Assembly (NCBI RefSeq): GCF_029504395.1
Contig: NZ_JAQFIF010000006.1
Span: 1-64,000, forward strand
Direction: 5' to 3'
DNA: 64,000 nt
Origin: Arthrobacter sp. ES3-54
GTDB lineage: Bacteria; Actinomycetota; Actinomycetes; Actinomycetales; Micrococcaceae
A program made the translations under genes and the position numbers. Position 1 is the stretch's first letter. Each line of letters starts with the position of its first letter. Below are positions 1-11,111 of this stretch, in pieces. The notes beneath the pieces were generated by a model. It was not told where the DNA came from. It saw nothing but the letters and a program-made list of their open reading frames with translations, and made no database searches.

Positions 1-62
1 GGCCCACCCTCAACCTCGAAACCCCAGCCAGCCGGCTGAACCAGCTGCTGCACGCAGCCTAA
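1..62 (+). CDS. Transposase C-terminal fragment (IS30-like), 5' end outside window
   Basis: Reading from base 3 gives 19 residues, PTLNLETPASRLNQLLHAA, then TAA at 60-62. IS30-family transposases commonly end with an Arg-Pro-rich stretch followed by a TPA(E/Q/S)RL-type helix, and this tail fits that pattern. The catalytic DDE core would lie upstream, outside the window, so activity cannot be judged. It ends 84 bases before the 3' end of the convergent inositol-phosphate synthase gene. The family assignment rests only on a short tail and could be wrong. Confidence 0.45.
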   Translation, partial: PTLNLETPASRLNQLLHAA

Positions 63-97
63 TCCCCGGCGTTGCTCCCACCAGTTGACTTTGGGAG
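1..97 (+). mobile_element. Right end of an insertion sequence, probably IS30 family (partial)
   Basis: The window opens inside a plus-strand reading frame whose last residues look like a transposase C-terminus. It is followed by a short sequence starting GTTGCTCCCACCAGTTGAC near position 71 that could be the terminal inverted repeat. The other end lies outside the window, so neither the repeat nor a target duplication can be confirmed. The outer boundary at about 97 is a guess from where the repeat-like sequence fades. Confidence 0.35.
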
Positions 98-146
98 AGG
101 TTTAGGAGCCGCAAGTGATAGGGCAACCGGGGGAAGGAGAAGGCGT

Positions 147-1232
147 TTAGCGCTCCAGGTCGCCGCGGATGAAGGCCTCGACCTTTTCACGGGCGAGGTC
201 GTCGTTGAACTGCTCCGGCGGGGACTTCATGAAGTAGCTCGACGCCGAGACCAGCGGTCCGCCGATGCCGCGGTCCAGGCCGATCTTGGCGGCGCGGATG
301 GCGTCGATGATCACTCCGGCGGAGTTGGGCGAGTCCCAGACTTCGAGCTTGTATTCCAGGGACACCGGGGCGTCGCCGAAGTTGCGGCCTTCGAGGCGGA
401 CGAAGGCCCACTTGCGGTCATCGAGCCACTGGACGTAGTCGGACGGGCCGATGTGGACGTCCTTGGCCGCGAGCTCGGCCTCGACGTTGGAGGTGACGGC
501 CTGGGTCTTGGAGATCTTCTTGGACTCCAGGCGGTCGCGCTCAAGCATGTTCTTGAAGTCCATGTTGCCGCCGACGTTCAGCTGGTACGTGCGGTCCAGG
601 GTGACGCCGCGGTCCTCGAACAGCTTGGCCATGACGCGGTGCGTGATGGTGGCACCAATCTGGCTCTTGATGTCATCGCCCACGATCGGCACGCCCGCGG
701 CGGTGAACTTGTCCGCCCACTCCTTGGTGCCGGCCAGGAACACCGGCAGGGCGTTGACGAACGCCACGCCGGCATCGATCGCGCACTGCGCGTAGAACTC
801 GGCGGCCTGCTGGGAGCCGACCGGCAGGTAGCAGACCATGACGTCAACCTTGGCGTCCTTCAGGGCCTGGACGACGTCGACCGGCTCCTCCGGGGACTGC
901 TCGATGGTCTCGAGGTAGTACTTGCCGAGGCCGTCCAGGGTGTGGCCGCGCTGGACGGTGACGCCGGTCGGCGGGACGTCGGCGATCTTGATGGTGTTGT
1001 TTTCGCTGGCCAGGATGGCCGCGGACAGGTCCTGACCCACCTTCTTGCCGTCGACGTCGAACGCGGCAACGAACTCGACGTCGCCGACGTGGTACTGGCC
1101 GAACTCAACGTGCATGAGGCCCGGAATCGTGGCCTTGGGGTCGGCGTCCTTGTAGTACTGGACGCCCTGGACCAGCGAAGTGGCGCAGTTACCTACGCCG
1201 ACGATTGCAACACGGATCGGATGTGAAGACAC
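147..1232 (-). CDS. ino1: Inositol-3-phosphate synthase (myo-inositol-1-phosphate synthase)
   Basis: The 361-residue cytosolic enzyme converts glucose 6-phosphate to inositol 3-phosphate with NAD. Inositol feeds phosphatidylinositol and mycothiol synthesis in Actinobacteria. The N-terminus carries a Rossmann NAD motif, [13 protein letters not shown], at about residues 10-22. The central part holds the conserved stretch [12 protein letters not shown], and the C-terminal half has the [10 protein letters not shown] segment typical of the short actinobacterial form. The length agrees with that form, which is shorter than the roughly 500-residue eukaryotic enzymes. The start ATG at 1232 is preceded by AAAAGGAG. 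The gene is last of a minus-strand series but lies 176 bases beyond the aldo/keto reductase stop, so it probably has its own promoter. Confidence 0.93.
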   Translation of the reverse strand: MSSHPIRVAIVGVGNCATSLVQGVQYYKDADPKATIPGLMHVEFGQYHVGDVEFVAAFDVDGKKVGQDLSAAILASENNTIKIADVPPTGVTVQRGHTLDGLGKYYLETIEQSPEEPVDVVQALKDAKVDVMVCYLPVGSQQAAEFYAQCAIDAGVAFVNALPVFLAGTKEWADKFTAAGVPIVGDDIKSQIGATITHRVMAKLFEDRGVTLDRTYQLNVGGNMDFKNMLERDRLESKKISKTQAVTSNVEAELAAKDVHIGPSDYVQWLDDRKWAFVRLEGRNFGDAPVSLEYKLEVWDSPNSAGVIIDAIRAAKIGLDRGIGGPLVSASSYFMKSPPEQFNDDLAREKVEAFIRGDLER

Positions 1233-1302
1233 GGAACTCCTTTTGAGAACAAGGGTGACCGGCGCGGCCGCACTCTGTTGTGCGGCGGCGGCAGGCGGAC
1301 AC

Positions 1303-1318
1303 GGCGCCGTTAGGCGCC
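1303..1318. promoter_or_regulatory. Inverted repeat in the ino1 upstream region
   Basis: GGCGCC, a 4-base spacer GTTA and GGCGCC form a perfect inverted repeat about 70 bases upstream of ino1. On the minus strand a TTGACT hexamer lies just before it (rc of 1329-1334 region), so it could overlap a promoter. No good -10 hexamer is visible. It may be an operator, a 5'-UTR hairpin or chance in GC-rich DNA. Confidence 0.25.
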
Positions 1319-1408
1319 CTTAGTAGTCTAGTCAACACTGCCGGGGCCGCGGTTGTTCCCGGCGGCCCCCGGCGCGTGTGTTAAGCGCGGGCTAAGTGCG
1401 CGTACCGG

Positions 1409-2446
<1,038 letters not shown>

Positions 2447-2461
2447 ACGTCATATCCTGCC

Positions 2462-4279
2462 TTAGTTGGTGAGAATGGCGGCGCTGTGACCGGGGAGCTC
2501 GAGCCAGCCGGCCGGCTCACCGGTGGACGGGTCCGCGCCGGGAGCCCGGTCGACGCCGGAAGCCGGATCCAGCCGGACGGCGTCGTCCGTGACCAGCGCG
2601 AGCGTGGCCCCGCGGACCGGGAGCCGCCGCGCCCCCGCGGAAAAGTTCATCGCCACCTCGGTGCGGCCGCGGCGCAGCAGCAGCCAGCCCTCGTCCTCGC
2701 TGACGTCGACGACGGTGTCCTCGAAGCCGGGGTCCGTCAGGTCCGGCGTGGCGCGGCGCAGCGCGATCAGCGCCCGGTACAGCTCCAGGAGGCGGGCGTG
2801 GTCCCCTCCGGAGGCCTCGGCCCAGTCGAGCTTGGACCGGGTGAAGGTCTCCGGATCCTGCGGATCTGGCACGACGGCGGGGTCCCAGCCCATGCGCTCG
2901 AACTCCCTGATCCGGCCCTCGGCCGTCGCCCTGCCCAGCTCGGGCTCGGGGTGGGAGGTGAAGAACTGCCACGGGGTGGTGGCCCCGTATTCCTCGCCCA
3001 TGAACAGCATGGGCGTGAACGGCGAGGTCAGGGTGGCGACGGCGGCAAGCGCGAGCTGCCCGTAGCCCAGGGTCTGGGACAGCCTGTCCCCGGTGGCCCG
3101 GTTGCCGATCTGGTCGTGGTTCTGGCTGCACACCACCAGCGCGGCCGGGTGGACCCGGGCCGGGTTGATGGGCCGGCCGTGGTGGCGGGCGCGGAAGCTG
3201 GAGTAGCTTCCGTCGTGGAAGAACCCGCGCTCTAGGACCTTGGCCAGCGCCCCCAGCGAGTCGAAGTCGGCGTAGTAGCCGGTGGTCTCGCCGCTGACGT
3301 TGACGTGGACGGCGTGGTGGAAGTCATCGCTCCACTGCCCGGCCAGCCCGTAGCCGTTTGTGTCCCGCGGGTAGAGCAGGCGCGGGTTGTTCAGGTCCGA
3401 TTCCGCGATCATCGTAGCCGGGCGTCCGGTCTCGGCGGAGATTTCATCCGCCAGGGCGCCGAAGTCTTCCAGCAGGTGCACGGCGCGCTCGTCCTTGAAG
3501 GCGTGCACGGCGTCCAGCCGCAGGCCGTCCACGTGGTAGTCCCGCAGCCACATGGCTGCGTTGTCCAGAATGTAGCGGCGCACCTCGTCCGACTCCGGGC
3601 CGTCCAGGTTGACGGAGTCACCCCAGGTGTTGCCCTCTCCCGACTTCAGATAGGGCCCGAACCGTGGAAGGTAGTTGCCGCTGGGGCCGAGGTGGTTGTA
3701 GACCACGTCCTGGATGACCCCAAGGCCGGCGGCATGGGCTGCGTCGACGAAGCGCTGGTACGCGGCGGGTCCGCCGTAGCCCTCGTGCACGGCGTACCAG
3801 AGGACGCCGTCGTAGCCCCAGTTGTGCGTGCCGTTGAACCCGTTGACCGGCAACAGCTCCACGAAGTCGATGCCCAGCTCCACCAGGTACTGCAGCTTCC
3901 CCGCCGCGGCGTCCAGTGTTCCCTCCGGTGTGAAGGTGCCCACGTGGAGTTCGTAGATGACGGCGCCCTTGAGCTCCCGTCCCGTCCACTGGCCGTCGCC
4001 CCACTGGTGGCTTCCGACGTCGAACGTGCGGGAGAGCGCGTGGACGCCGGCGGGCTGGCGGCGGGACCGCGGGTCCGGCAGCGGGGTCTCGTCCCCGTCC
4101 ACCAGGTAGCCGTAGTCCACTTCCCCGGCGGCGGGCGCCCCGGATGCGGTCCACCAGCCGCGCGCCTCCCCGCCGCGGCGGGTCATGTCATACTTCCGGC
4201 CGTCAGCGAGGAGCGTGACCGCCTGCGCTTCGGGTGCCCAGAGATCGAATCGTTCGCTTCCGTGTGCAGGCAAAGTCAT
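2462..4279 (-). CDS. treZ: Malto-oligosyltrehalose trehalohydrolase
   Basis: TreZ hydrolyses the bond next to the terminal trehalose of maltooligosyl trehalose and releases free trehalose. The 605-residue protein has an N-terminal carbohydrate-binding-like beta domain (residues 1 to about 95), a GH13 barrel and a C-terminal beta domain. The barrel shows the nucleophile Asp in [10 protein letters not shown] near residue 253, the acid/base Glu in [13 protein letters not shown] near 291, and the transition-state Asp in [10 protein letters not shown] near 388. The start ATG at 4279 gives the usual family length. It lies 42 bases downstream of treY and just upstream of the aldo/keto reductase gene. 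Confidence 0.95.
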   Translation of the reverse strand: MTLPAHGSERFDLWAPEAQAVTLLADGRKYDMTRRGGEARGWWTASGAPAAGEVDYGYLVDGDETPLPDPRSRRQPAGVHALSRTFDVGSHQWGDGQWTGRELKGAVIYELHVGTFTPEGTLDAAAGKLQYLVELGIDFVELLPVNGFNGTHNWGYDGVLWYAVHEGYGGPAAYQRFVDAAHAAGLGVIQDVVYNHLGPSGNYLPRFGPYLKSGEGNTWGDSVNLDGPESDEVRRYILDNAAMWLRDYHVDGLRLDAVHAFKDERAVHLLEDFGALADEISAETGRPATMIAESDLNNPRLLYPRDTNGYGLAGQWSDDFHHAVHVNVSGETTGYYADFDSLGALAKVLERGFFHDGSYSSFRARHHGRPINPARVHPAALVVCSQNHDQIGNRATGDRLSQTLGYGQLALAAVATLTSPFTPMLFMGEEYGATTPWQFFTSHPEPELGRATAEGRIREFERMGWDPAVVPDPQDPETFTRSKLDWAEASGGDHARLLELYRALIALRRATPDLTDPGFEDTVVDVSEDEGWLLLRRGRTEVAMNFSAGARRLPVRGATLALVTDDAVRLDPASGVDRAPGADPSTGEPAGWLELPGHSAAILTN

Positions 4280-4321
4280 GGCATTCTTCCGTTCCCCAAA
4301 TGTCGGTGCTTAAAGGACTGC

Positions 4322-6646
4322 TTAGGCGGTGGGCACCAGGAGGGCCACCGGGTAGTCCCGCAGGATCTCCCGCACGGCTACGGTGCCCGGACCGTGCGTG
4401 GAACCGGTCAGTTCATCGGCCATGGCCGCGGCGAGCTCGATGGTCGTGTCCTGCCATCCGCCGCGCTGCTCGAGGCCGCGGGGCAGCCGGGTGGCGAGCG
4501 TCAGCGCGCCCGGGGCTGAGGGTGTTCCGCGGTCAAAGGCGAGCAGGTGTGCGGCGGCGGTGCCCGCGGCGGTGACCGGGGTGTATCCGGTGAACAGCTC
4601 CGGCCGGTCCCGCCGCAGGCGCAGGGCCCGCGAGGTGACGAGGAGTTTCGCCGCCTCGTCCAGGAACGACGCCGGACGCTCACCGGCGTCGAGCGCGGCG
4701 AGGGCACGCCGGCGGGCGCCGAAGTCGAACGGCCGCCGGTTGTCCGGATCGGTCAGCGAGCGGTCCCAGAACTCGGTGCCCTGGTACACATCCGGCACCC
4801 CGGGCATGGTCAGCTGCACGAGCTTGGCGCCAAGTGAGTTAACGGCCCCGTACGGCTCGAGCAGGGCCACGAGGGACTCCAGTTCCGCCGTCACCTCCGG
4901 GGTGTCGAAGGCGGCGTCGACGGCGGCTGACAGTTTCGCCTCGAAAGCCTCGTCCGGATCGATCCAGTTGGTCGAGTTCCCGGCTTCCCGGGCGGCTTTT
5001 TGGGCGTAGGACTGCAGCCGGTCGCGGTCCGCGGGCCAGGCGCCGGCGATGGCCTGCCACAGCAGGTTGGCCAGCGGCCCGTCCGGCAGGGGCGCCAGCG
5101 TCTGCAGCCGCTGCAGGGAGGCGTGCCATTCCGGCGCGAGCTCCGCAAGGACCGAGATCCGGGCGCGGGTGTCCTCGCTGCGTTTGGTGTCGTGGGTGCT
5201 GAGGGTCGTCATGGACAACGGCTGCCCGGCCTGGCGGCGGGCCATCCGGGTGTGGAACTCCTCCGGTGCCACCGCAAACTCGGTGGGGTCGGCGCCGACT
5301 TCCGTCAGGGTGCCCAACCGGGTGTAACGGAAGAACGCGGTGTCTTCCACGCCCTTGGCCATGACCATCCCGGAGGTCTGCTGGAAGCGGATGCCCAGTT
5401 CGGCGTCCGCGTCGAGCAGGAGCGGCAGGAGCACGCCGACGGCGCCTTCCAGTTCGGGGCGGCGGCGGAGCGCGAGTTCGCAGGCTTCCTTGAGGACGTC
5501 TGCACCCTCCGGAAGGTAGCTGCGGTAGACCGGGAACGCGGCAATGATCTCGGACAGCGCGTCCGCCGCGGCCTCCTGGGCCAGCCCTGCCGCAGCCGGG
5601 ACCAGCCGCGCCAGCCGGAGCATTTCCGAGTGCAGGATTCCGTCAGTGATCCGTCGTTTGGTGCCGCGGATCATGTCGTCGTAGTCGGCAGTGCCGCCGC
5701 GCAGTTCGGCGTCGAGCGCGTCAAGCGGGCCCTGGCCGGCGGCGTCGACGAATACCCGGTCCACGTCCGCGAGGGCGTCGTAGCCGGTGGTGCCCTCGCA
5801 CTCGAAGCCGGCCGGCAGGCTCTCTCCCGGTTCCAGGATCTTCTCGATCAGCAGGTAACTGCCGCCCGTGACTTCGCGCAGCCGGTGCAGGTATCCCTCC
5901 GGGTCGGCGAGGCCGTCCGGGTGGTCGATACGCAGCCCGTCGACGAGCCCATCCCGGAACCACCGCACAACCTCCGCGTGGGCTTCATCGAAGACCTCGG
6001 GAAGCTCCACCCGGATCCCGGCCAGGCTGTTGACGGCAAAGAACCGGCGGTAGTTCAGGTCCGTGTCCGCCCGGCGCCAGCCGATCAGCTCGTAGTGCTG
6101 TCGATCGTGGACCGCGCGGGGGTCATCGGCAGTGGGGTCACCTGCGGTATAGGTGCCCTCGGCGAGCGGAAAGCGGTGGTCGTAGTAGTGCAGTTCCCCG
6201 TCACGAATCTCAAGCGCGTCAACGTCCGAGTCCGCGCCGAGCACGGGGATCCGCACCCGGCCGCCGCCAAAGTCCCAGTCGACGTCGAACGCCTGCGCGT
6301 AGCGGGACTGCTGCCCCTCCTTCAGGAGGGACCACCACCACGGGTTCTGGGCCGGCGTCGCGACGCCGACATGGTTGGGCACGATATCGACCAGCACGCC
6401 CATGCCGGCTTCCCGCGCGGCCGTCGACGCCGCCAGCAGGCCTTCCGCACCGCCCCGGTCCGGATCAATGGCAGAGGGATCGGTGACGTCGTATCCGTGG
6501 TCCGAACCCCGCTCCGCCGTGAGGATCGGCGAAAGATAGATCCAGTCCACGCCCAGCGATTTCAGGTAGGGAACAGTCTGCGCGGCGTCCTGCAGCGTAA
6601 ATCCGGGACGGATCTGCAGCCGGTATGTCGAGATCGGCGTCCTCAT
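4322..6646 (-). CDS. treY: Malto-oligosyltrehalose synthase
   Basis: TreY isomerises the reducing-end alpha-1,4 bond of a glucan to alpha,alpha-1,1, making maltooligosyl trehalose, the substrate of TreZ. The 774-residue protein begins [12 protein letters not shown], as is standard for the family, and continues with VDIVPNHVG. The catalytic Asp lies in [13 protein letters not shown] near residue 239 and the acid/base Glu in [11 protein letters not shown] near 269. The conserved [15 protein letters not shown] and [15 protein letters not shown] segments follow. The start codon overlaps the glgX stop by four bases (ATGA), which indicates translational coupling in the glgX-treY-treZ operon. Confidence 0.95.
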   Translation of the reverse strand: MRTPISTYRLQIRPGFTLQDAAQTVPYLKSLGVDWIYLSPILTAERGSDHGYDVTDPSAIDPDRGGAEGLLAASTAAREAGMGVLVDIVPNHVGVATPAQNPWWWSLLKEGQQSRYAQAFDVDWDFGGGRVRIPVLGADSDVDALEIRDGELHYYDHRFPLAEGTYTAGDPTADDPRAVHDRQHYELIGWRRADTDLNYRRFFAVNSLAGIRVELPEVFDEAHAEVVRWFRDGLVDGLRIDHPDGLADPEGYLHRLREVTGGSYLLIEKILEPGESLPAGFECEGTTGYDALADVDRVFVDAAGQGPLDALDAELRGGTADYDDMIRGTKRRITDGILHSEMLRLARLVPAAAGLAQEAAADALSEIIAAFPVYRSYLPEGADVLKEACELALRRRPELEGAVGVLLPLLLDADAELGIRFQQTSGMVMAKGVEDTAFFRYTRLGTLTEVGADPTEFAVAPEEFHTRMARRQAGQPLSMTTLSTHDTKRSEDTRARISVLAELAPEWHASLQRLQTLAPLPDGPLANLLWQAIAGAWPADRDRLQSYAQKAAREAGNSTNWIDPDEAFEAKLSAAVDAAFDTPEVTAELESLVALLEPYGAVNSLGAKLVQLTMPGVPDVYQGTEFWDRSLTDPDNRRPFDFGARRRALAALDAGERPASFLDEAAKLLVTSRALRLRRDRPELFTGYTPVTAAGTAAAHLLAFDRGTPSAPGALTLATRLPRGLEQRGGWQDTTIELAAAMADELTGSTHGPGTVAVREILRDYPVALLVPTA

Positions 6647-9072
6647 GAGGCCGGACCCTTCTTGGGCCGCGGCTTCTTGCCGGCCTTGGTGGAGGCGCGT
6701 TTGCCCGGGGCGCGCTTCGCGGGAGCAGGCTCAGCGGGCTCGGCAGGCGCTTCCTCGGCGGGAACCTCCTCAGCGGGAGCCGCGGGAGCCTCCTCTGCGG
6801 GAGCGGCAGCAGCCTCCGGTGCTGCCTTCGCAGGTGCCTCCACGGCGGGAGCGGCAGGAACCTCGGTGACCTCGGCAAATTGCTCAGCCGGCGCAGCGGG
6901 AGCCTCGGGAGCCTCGGACCGGGCGGCCAGGGATGCAGCGGCAGAGTAGTCCACCTCCACCTCCGGGCCCGAGTAGGCACGCAGCACCACGAGAGACTTC
7001 GCCGCCAGCTTCAGCACACTCCCGGCCTTGAGCGGCTCGCCGGTGTCCGCCGTATCGGCGGTGTCCACGAGGAGGTCCCAGAACGGTGAGTACTCCTCGG
7101 CCGGGAGCAGGAACTCGACGCTGTCATCGTGGGCGTTGAACGCCAGCAGGAAACTGTCGTCAGTGATACGGCGTCCGCGCGAATCCTGTTCCTGGATGCC
7201 GTGGCCGTTGTAGAACACCCCGATGGTCCGGCCGAAACCGCTGCCCCAGTCCTCCGGCAGCATTTCCTTGCCGTCGGTATTGAGCCAGACGATATCCGGC
7301 AGCTTCTCGCCCTCGCCGCGGCGGACCGGACGGCCGTCGAAGAAGCGGCTGCGCCGGAAGATGGGGTGGTCGCGGCGGATCTTGTTGACCACGGCCGTGA
7401 ACTCCACGAGCGGCTGGTCCATGGCGTCCCAGTGCACCCAGCTGAGTTCGGAGTCCTGGCAGTAGGTGTTGTTGTTGCCCTGCTGGGTGCGGCCCAGCTC
7501 GTCGCCGTGCAGAAGCATCGGAACGCCCTGCGAGAGCAGCAGGGTCGCAATGAAGTTCCGCTGCTGGCGAGCGCGCAGCGTCAGCACGGTGTCGTCCTCG
7601 GTATCGCCTTCCGCGCCACAGTTCCAGGAGCGGTTGTGCGATTCGCCGTCGTTGTTGCCTTCACCGTTGGCGTCGTTGTGCTTCTCGTTGTAGGACACGA
7701 GGTCGCGCATCGTGAAGCCGTCGTGGGCGGTGACGAAGTTGATGGACGCCACCGGACGCCGGGCAGAGCTCTCGTAGAGGTCGGCCGAACCGGTCAGGCG
7801 CGAGGCGAATTCGCCGAGCGTTGACGGTTCGCCGCGCCAGAAATCACGGACGGTATCGCGGTACTTGCCGTTCCACTCGGTCCACTGCGGCGGGAAGTTG
7901 CCCACCTGGTAGCCGCCGGGGCCCACATCCCACGGCTCGGCAATCAGCTTGACCTGGGAGACGATCGGATCCTGCTGGATCAGTTCGAAGAAGGTGGAGA
8001 GCTTGTCGACGTCGTAAAACTCCCGGGCCAGGGTGGAGGCGAGGTCGAAGCGGAACCCGTCCACGTGCATTTCCGTGACCCAGTAGCGCAGGGAATCCAT
8101 CAGCAGCTGGAGCGAGTGCGGGTGCCGGACGTTCAGCGAGTTGCCCGTGCCGGTGTAGTCCATGTAGTGCTTCTGGTCATCGTCCACCAGCCGGTAGTAG
8201 GCGGCGTTGTCGATGCCTTTGAAGGACAGGGTGGGGCCCAGGTGGTTGCCCTCGGCCGTGTGGTTGTAGACCACGTCCAGGATCACTTCCATGCCGGCCT
8301 TGTGCAGGTCGCGGACCATGGCCTTGAATTCCTGGACCTGGTGTCCCACATCGCCGGAGGAGCTGTAGGTGTTCTGCGGGGCGAAGAAGCCGATGGTGTT
8401 GTAGCCCCAATAATTGTTGAGGCCCTTCTCCACGAGGGTGCCGTCGTTCACGAACTGGTGCACGGGCATCAGTTCCACCGCGGTAACGCCGAGTTTCTTG
8501 AGGTGCTCCACGACGGCGGGATGCGCCACGCCCGCGTAGGTGCCGCGCTGCTCTTCCGGGACCTCCGGGTGCAGCTCGGTCAGGCCCTTGACGTGGGCTT
8601 CGTAGATGACGGACTCGTGGTACGGGATGCGCAGCTGGCGGTCGCCGTCCCAGTCAAAGAACGGGTTGATGACGACGCCGTGCATGGTGTGCGCGGCCGA
8701 GTCCGTGTCGTTGCGGGACGTGGGATCCCCGAAGTTATAGGAAAAGAGCGCCGGGTCCCAGTCGATCTGGCCCTGGATGGCCTTGGCATACGGGTCCATC
8801 AGCAACTTGTTGGCGTTGAACCGGTTGCCGTTGTCCGGCTCGTACTCTCCGTGGACGCGGTAGCCGTACTTCTGTCCGGGCTGGACCTGCGGCAGGTAGC
8901 AGTGCCAGACGTAGCCGTCCACCTCGGTCAGTTCGATCCGGGTTTCGGTCAAGTCGTCAGCCAGGAGGCACAGTTCCACCCGCTCGGCGCGCTCGCTGAA
9001 CAGGGCAAAGTTGGTTCCAGTGCCGTCAAAAGTGGCTCCCAGTGGGTAAGCCGTTCCGGGCCAGACTTCCAT
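6643..9072 (-). CDS. glgX: Glycogen debranching enzyme GlgX/TreX with an unusual C-terminal tail
   Basis: The enzyme hydrolyses alpha-1,6 branches of glycogen or limit dextrin and so feeds linear glucans to TreY. Residues 1 to about 710 match the GH13 isoamylase/GlgX layout: an N-terminal CBM48-like domain, then a barrel with the nucleophile Asp in [12 protein letters not shown] near residue 340, the acid/base Glu in [10 protein letters not shown] near 379, and [13 protein letters not shown] near 452. The last roughly 100 residues are unlike the family. They form an Ala/Pro/Glu-rich acidic stretch that ends in a Lys/Arg-rich tail, [20 protein letters not shown]. The protein is thus about 809 residues rather than the usual 650-720. 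The start at 9072 has a GAGGAG ribosome site seven bases upstream. Confidence 0.93.
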   Translation of the reverse strand: MEVWPGTAYPLGATFDGTGTNFALFSERAERVELCLLADDLTETRIELTEVDGYVWHCYLPQVQPGQKYGYRVHGEYEPDNGNRFNANKLLMDPYAKAIQGQIDWDPALFSYNFGDPTSRNDTDSAAHTMHGVVINPFFDWDGDRQLRIPYHESVIYEAHVKGLTELHPEVPEEQRGTYAGVAHPAVVEHLKKLGVTAVELMPVHQFVNDGTLVEKGLNNYWGYNTIGFFAPQNTYSSSGDVGHQVQEFKAMVRDLHKAGMEVILDVVYNHTAEGNHLGPTLSFKGIDNAAYYRLVDDDQKHYMDYTGTGNSLNVRHPHSLQLLMDSLRYWVTEMHVDGFRFDLASTLAREFYDVDKLSTFFELIQQDPIVSQVKLIAEPWDVGPGGYQVGNFPPQWTEWNGKYRDTVRDFWRGEPSTLGEFASRLTGSADLYESSARRPVASINFVTAHDGFTMRDLVSYNEKHNDANGEGNNDGESHNRSWNCGAEGDTEDDTVLTLRARQQRNFIATLLLSQGVPMLLHGDELGRTQQGNNNTYCQDSELSWVHWDAMDQPLVEFTAVVNKIRRDHPIFRRSRFFDGRPVRRGEGEKLPDIVWLNTDGKEMLPEDWGSGFGRTIGVFYNGHGIQEQDSRGRRITDDSFLLAFNAHDDSVEFLLPAEEYSPFWDLLVDTADTADTGEPLKAGSVLKLAAKSLVVLRAYSGPEVEVDYSAAASLAARSEAPEAPAAPAEQFAEVTEVPAAPAVEAPAKAAPEAAAAPAEEAPAAPAEEVPAEEAPAEPAEPAPAKRAPGKRASTKAGKKPRPKKGPAS

Positions 9073-9164
9073 GTGTACTCCTCGTGCGTGACGAATTATT
9101 CTCTAGATAGACTACTGGTAAGTAGGGTTAGCATTTGTTCGGGCGCACTGAGCGCGTCCGTTTA

Positions 9165-10691
9165 TTACAGTTCGCGCATCACCTCCGGAACGGCGTGGGC
9201 GATGGCCGTCGCTGTCACCGGCCCCCCGAGGGAAGCCCGGACTCCGGCGAGGCCGTGGACGCTGGCCGCCATCGCCGCGATCGCCGCCCATCTGGCGTCG
9301 GGATCGATGCCGTGTCCACCGAAGCGCCCGACGTCGGCACCCAACTGGGCCAGCAATGCACCGATCACCCCCGCCAGGACGTCACCGCTGCCTGCCGTGG
9401 CGATCCAGGGCGTGCCCTCGGCCTGGCTGAAGAAGTCCTGGAAGGGGGAGGCCACAAGCGTCGTGGCGCCCTTGAGCAGCACGGTGGCTTCGGTCAGACC
9501 CGCAGCCCGCCGCACGGCGCTGAGCGTGGATGCCTCTACTTCGGAGCGGTCCAATCCAGCCCCGAGGCGCTGAAGCAATGCTGACAGTTCGCCGGCGTGG
9601 GGTGTCAGGATCACTTGCGGGGCCAGCACATCAGGCAGGGCGGGCAGTGCGCCGGCGTCGGCGATCGTCGGCAGGCCCGAGTCTGCGGCGTCGCGGGCGC
9701 GCTGCAACTGCTGCTCATCGGAGTCATCGAGTCCTGAGCCAACGAGCCAGGCCTGAACGTGCGTATCGGCCACGGCGCCGTCGCCGCACACCACCTCGGG
9801 ACAGGACCGGCGGACCAGGTCGGCAACCTCCGGCGGCCCCAGGTAACGCACCATGCCGACGCCGGCGGCCAGGGCGCCCTTGCAAGCCAGCACCGCGGCG
9901 CCGGGATAGGCGCCGGAGCCTGCGACCACCCCAAGCACTCCCCTGGAGTATTTGTGCGCCCGCCGCTCCGGGCGTGGCAGGAGGGCGGAAAGGTCTCCGG
10001 CCTCAAGCCGTCGCAGGGCCGGCCATGGCAGCGCTCCTTCGATTCCGATCGGAATGACCTGCACGCGGCCCGTAAAGTCGGCGCCGGGGTCCGCCAGCAG
10101 GCCTGCCTTGGCGGCGCCAAATGTCACCGTGAGGTCTGCGGCCAGCACCGGCGCGTGCGCCTCCCCCGTGTCCGCGTCGACGCCGCTGGGGATGTCGCAG
10201 GCCACCACGAGGGCCGGCCGGGTCTTCCCCAGGGCCGCGACCAGCTCCGCGGCCGGTCCCCGCAGCCCGCCCTGGGCTCCGGTCCCGAGGACCGCGTCGA
10301 TCACGACGTCGGCGCCGCGGGAGATCGCGGCGAGTTCGGCCACGTTGTCCCCGGTGAGGGCCACGGCATGCCCGCCCGCTTTCCGGAAGGCCGCCAGCCC
10401 GGCGTCGTGGGCCGCGCCGGCGGTGAGCACCGCCGTCGTGCGCATGCCGCGGCGGGCCAGCAGCGCGGCGGCGAATAGCCCGTCTCCGCCGTTGTTGCCC
10501 TTGCCCGCCAGCACGGCCACGCTGGAGCCGTACAGCCGTTGCCCGCGCCCGCGCAGGGCTCCGATGATGGCGTTGGCGAGGCCGTAGGCGGCCCGCTGCA
10601 TGAGAACAGCGCCCGCACCGGAGCCCAAGGTGTCGTCGAGAAATGGCTTCTCGGCTTCTCGTACCTGGGTTCCGGTGTAGGCGCTGATCAT
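9165..10691 (-). CDS. nnr: Bifunctional NAD(P)H-hydrate epimerase / ADP-dependent NAD(P)H-hydrate dehydratase
   Basis: This 508-residue protein repairs hydrated NAD(P)H. The N-terminal YjeF_N-type epimerase domain (about residues 1-215) interconverts the R and S hydrates, and carries VLAGKGNNGGDGL and DIPSGVDADTG. The C-terminal ribokinase-like dehydratase domain (about 225-508) uses ADP or ATP to dehydrate the S form, and carries SRGVLGVVAGSGAYPGAA, LTPHAGELSALL and the anion-hole motif TAGSGDVLAGVIGALLAQ. The domain order matches the fused form of E. coli (formerly YjeF). It lies 68 bases downstream of acpS in the same direction. Confidence 0.92.
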   Translation of the reverse strand: MISAYTGTQVREAEKPFLDDTLGSGAGAVLMQRAAYGLANAIIGALRGRGQRLYGSSVAVLAGKGNNGGDGLFAAALLARRGMRTTAVLTAGAAHDAGLAAFRKAGGHAVALTGDNVAELAAISRGADVVIDAVLGTGAQGGLRGPAAELVAALGKTRPALVVACDIPSGVDADTGEAHAPVLAADLTVTFGAAKAGLLADPGADFTGRVQVIPIGIEGALPWPALRRLEAGDLSALLPRPERRAHKYSRGVLGVVAGSGAYPGAAVLACKGALAAGVGMVRYLGPPEVADLVRRSCPEVVCGDGAVADTHVQAWLVGSGLDDSDEQQLQRARDAADSGLPTIADAGALPALPDVLAPQVILTPHAGELSALLQRLGAGLDRSEVEASTLSAVRRAAGLTEATVLLKGATTLVASPFQDFFSQAEGTPWIATAGSGDVLAGVIGALLAQLGADVGRFGGHGIDPDARWAAIAAMAASVHGLAGVRASLGGPVTATAIAHAVPEVMREL

Positions 10692-10759
10692 GGTTGCAGT
10701 CCATTCGCGGTCGCTGGGGAATGCCTGGCGCTCAGGCCGGTTCGGCCTGGACGGCTCTC

Positions 10760-11107
10760 TCAGCCTTCGGCGACAACTGTCGCGGTGGCGATCCCGCCGT
10801 CGTGGCTCATGGACAAGTGCCAGCGCTTGACGCCCTTCGACTCCGCCACAGCCAGCACGGTGCCTTTGACCTGGATCGTGGGGCCGTTCTGGTCCAGCCC
10901 GATCCAGCAGTCCTGCCAGTTCATGCCGGCCGGCGCCCCCAGCACCTTGGCCACGGCCTCTTTGGCCGCAAACCGCGCGGCGAGGGAGCGTGTGTTCAGT
11001 TCCCGCTCGGCGGGGACGAACAGCCTGTCGCGCAGGCCGGGGGTGCGCTCGAGCTGGCGCCCGAACCGCTCAATGTCTACGACGTCTACGCCTATGCCAA
11101 CAATCAT
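10760..11107 (-). CDS. acpS: Holo-[acyl-carrier-protein] synthase
   Basis: AcpS transfers the 4'-phosphopantetheine arm from coenzyme A to acyl carrier protein. The 115-residue protein fits the small AcpS group. It begins [15 protein letters not shown], which contains the metal-binding Asp, and has the second signature [12 protein letters not shown] near residues 48-60. It starts four bases after the glmS stop and precedes nnr, so the three genes probably form one transcript. The coenzyme A link to the nearby coaA gene, which lies in the opposite direction, is notable. Confidence 0.93.
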   Translation of the reverse strand: MIVGIGVDVVDIERFGRQLERTPGLRDRLFVPAERELNTRSLAARFAAKEAVAKVLGAPAGMNWQDCWIGLDQNGPTIQVKGTVLAVAESKGVKRWHLSMSHDGGIATATVVAEG

Positions 11108-11111
11108 GGCG

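Noticed and set aside
5000..6949. Open frame of 649 codons on the plus strand
   Set aside because: Antisense to treY and the glgX tail; its Ala/Gly/Ser repeats mirror the tail composition and no ribosome site is present.
8065..9573. Open frame of 502 codons on the plus strand
   Set aside because: Antisense to glgX and nnr, no recognisable domain.
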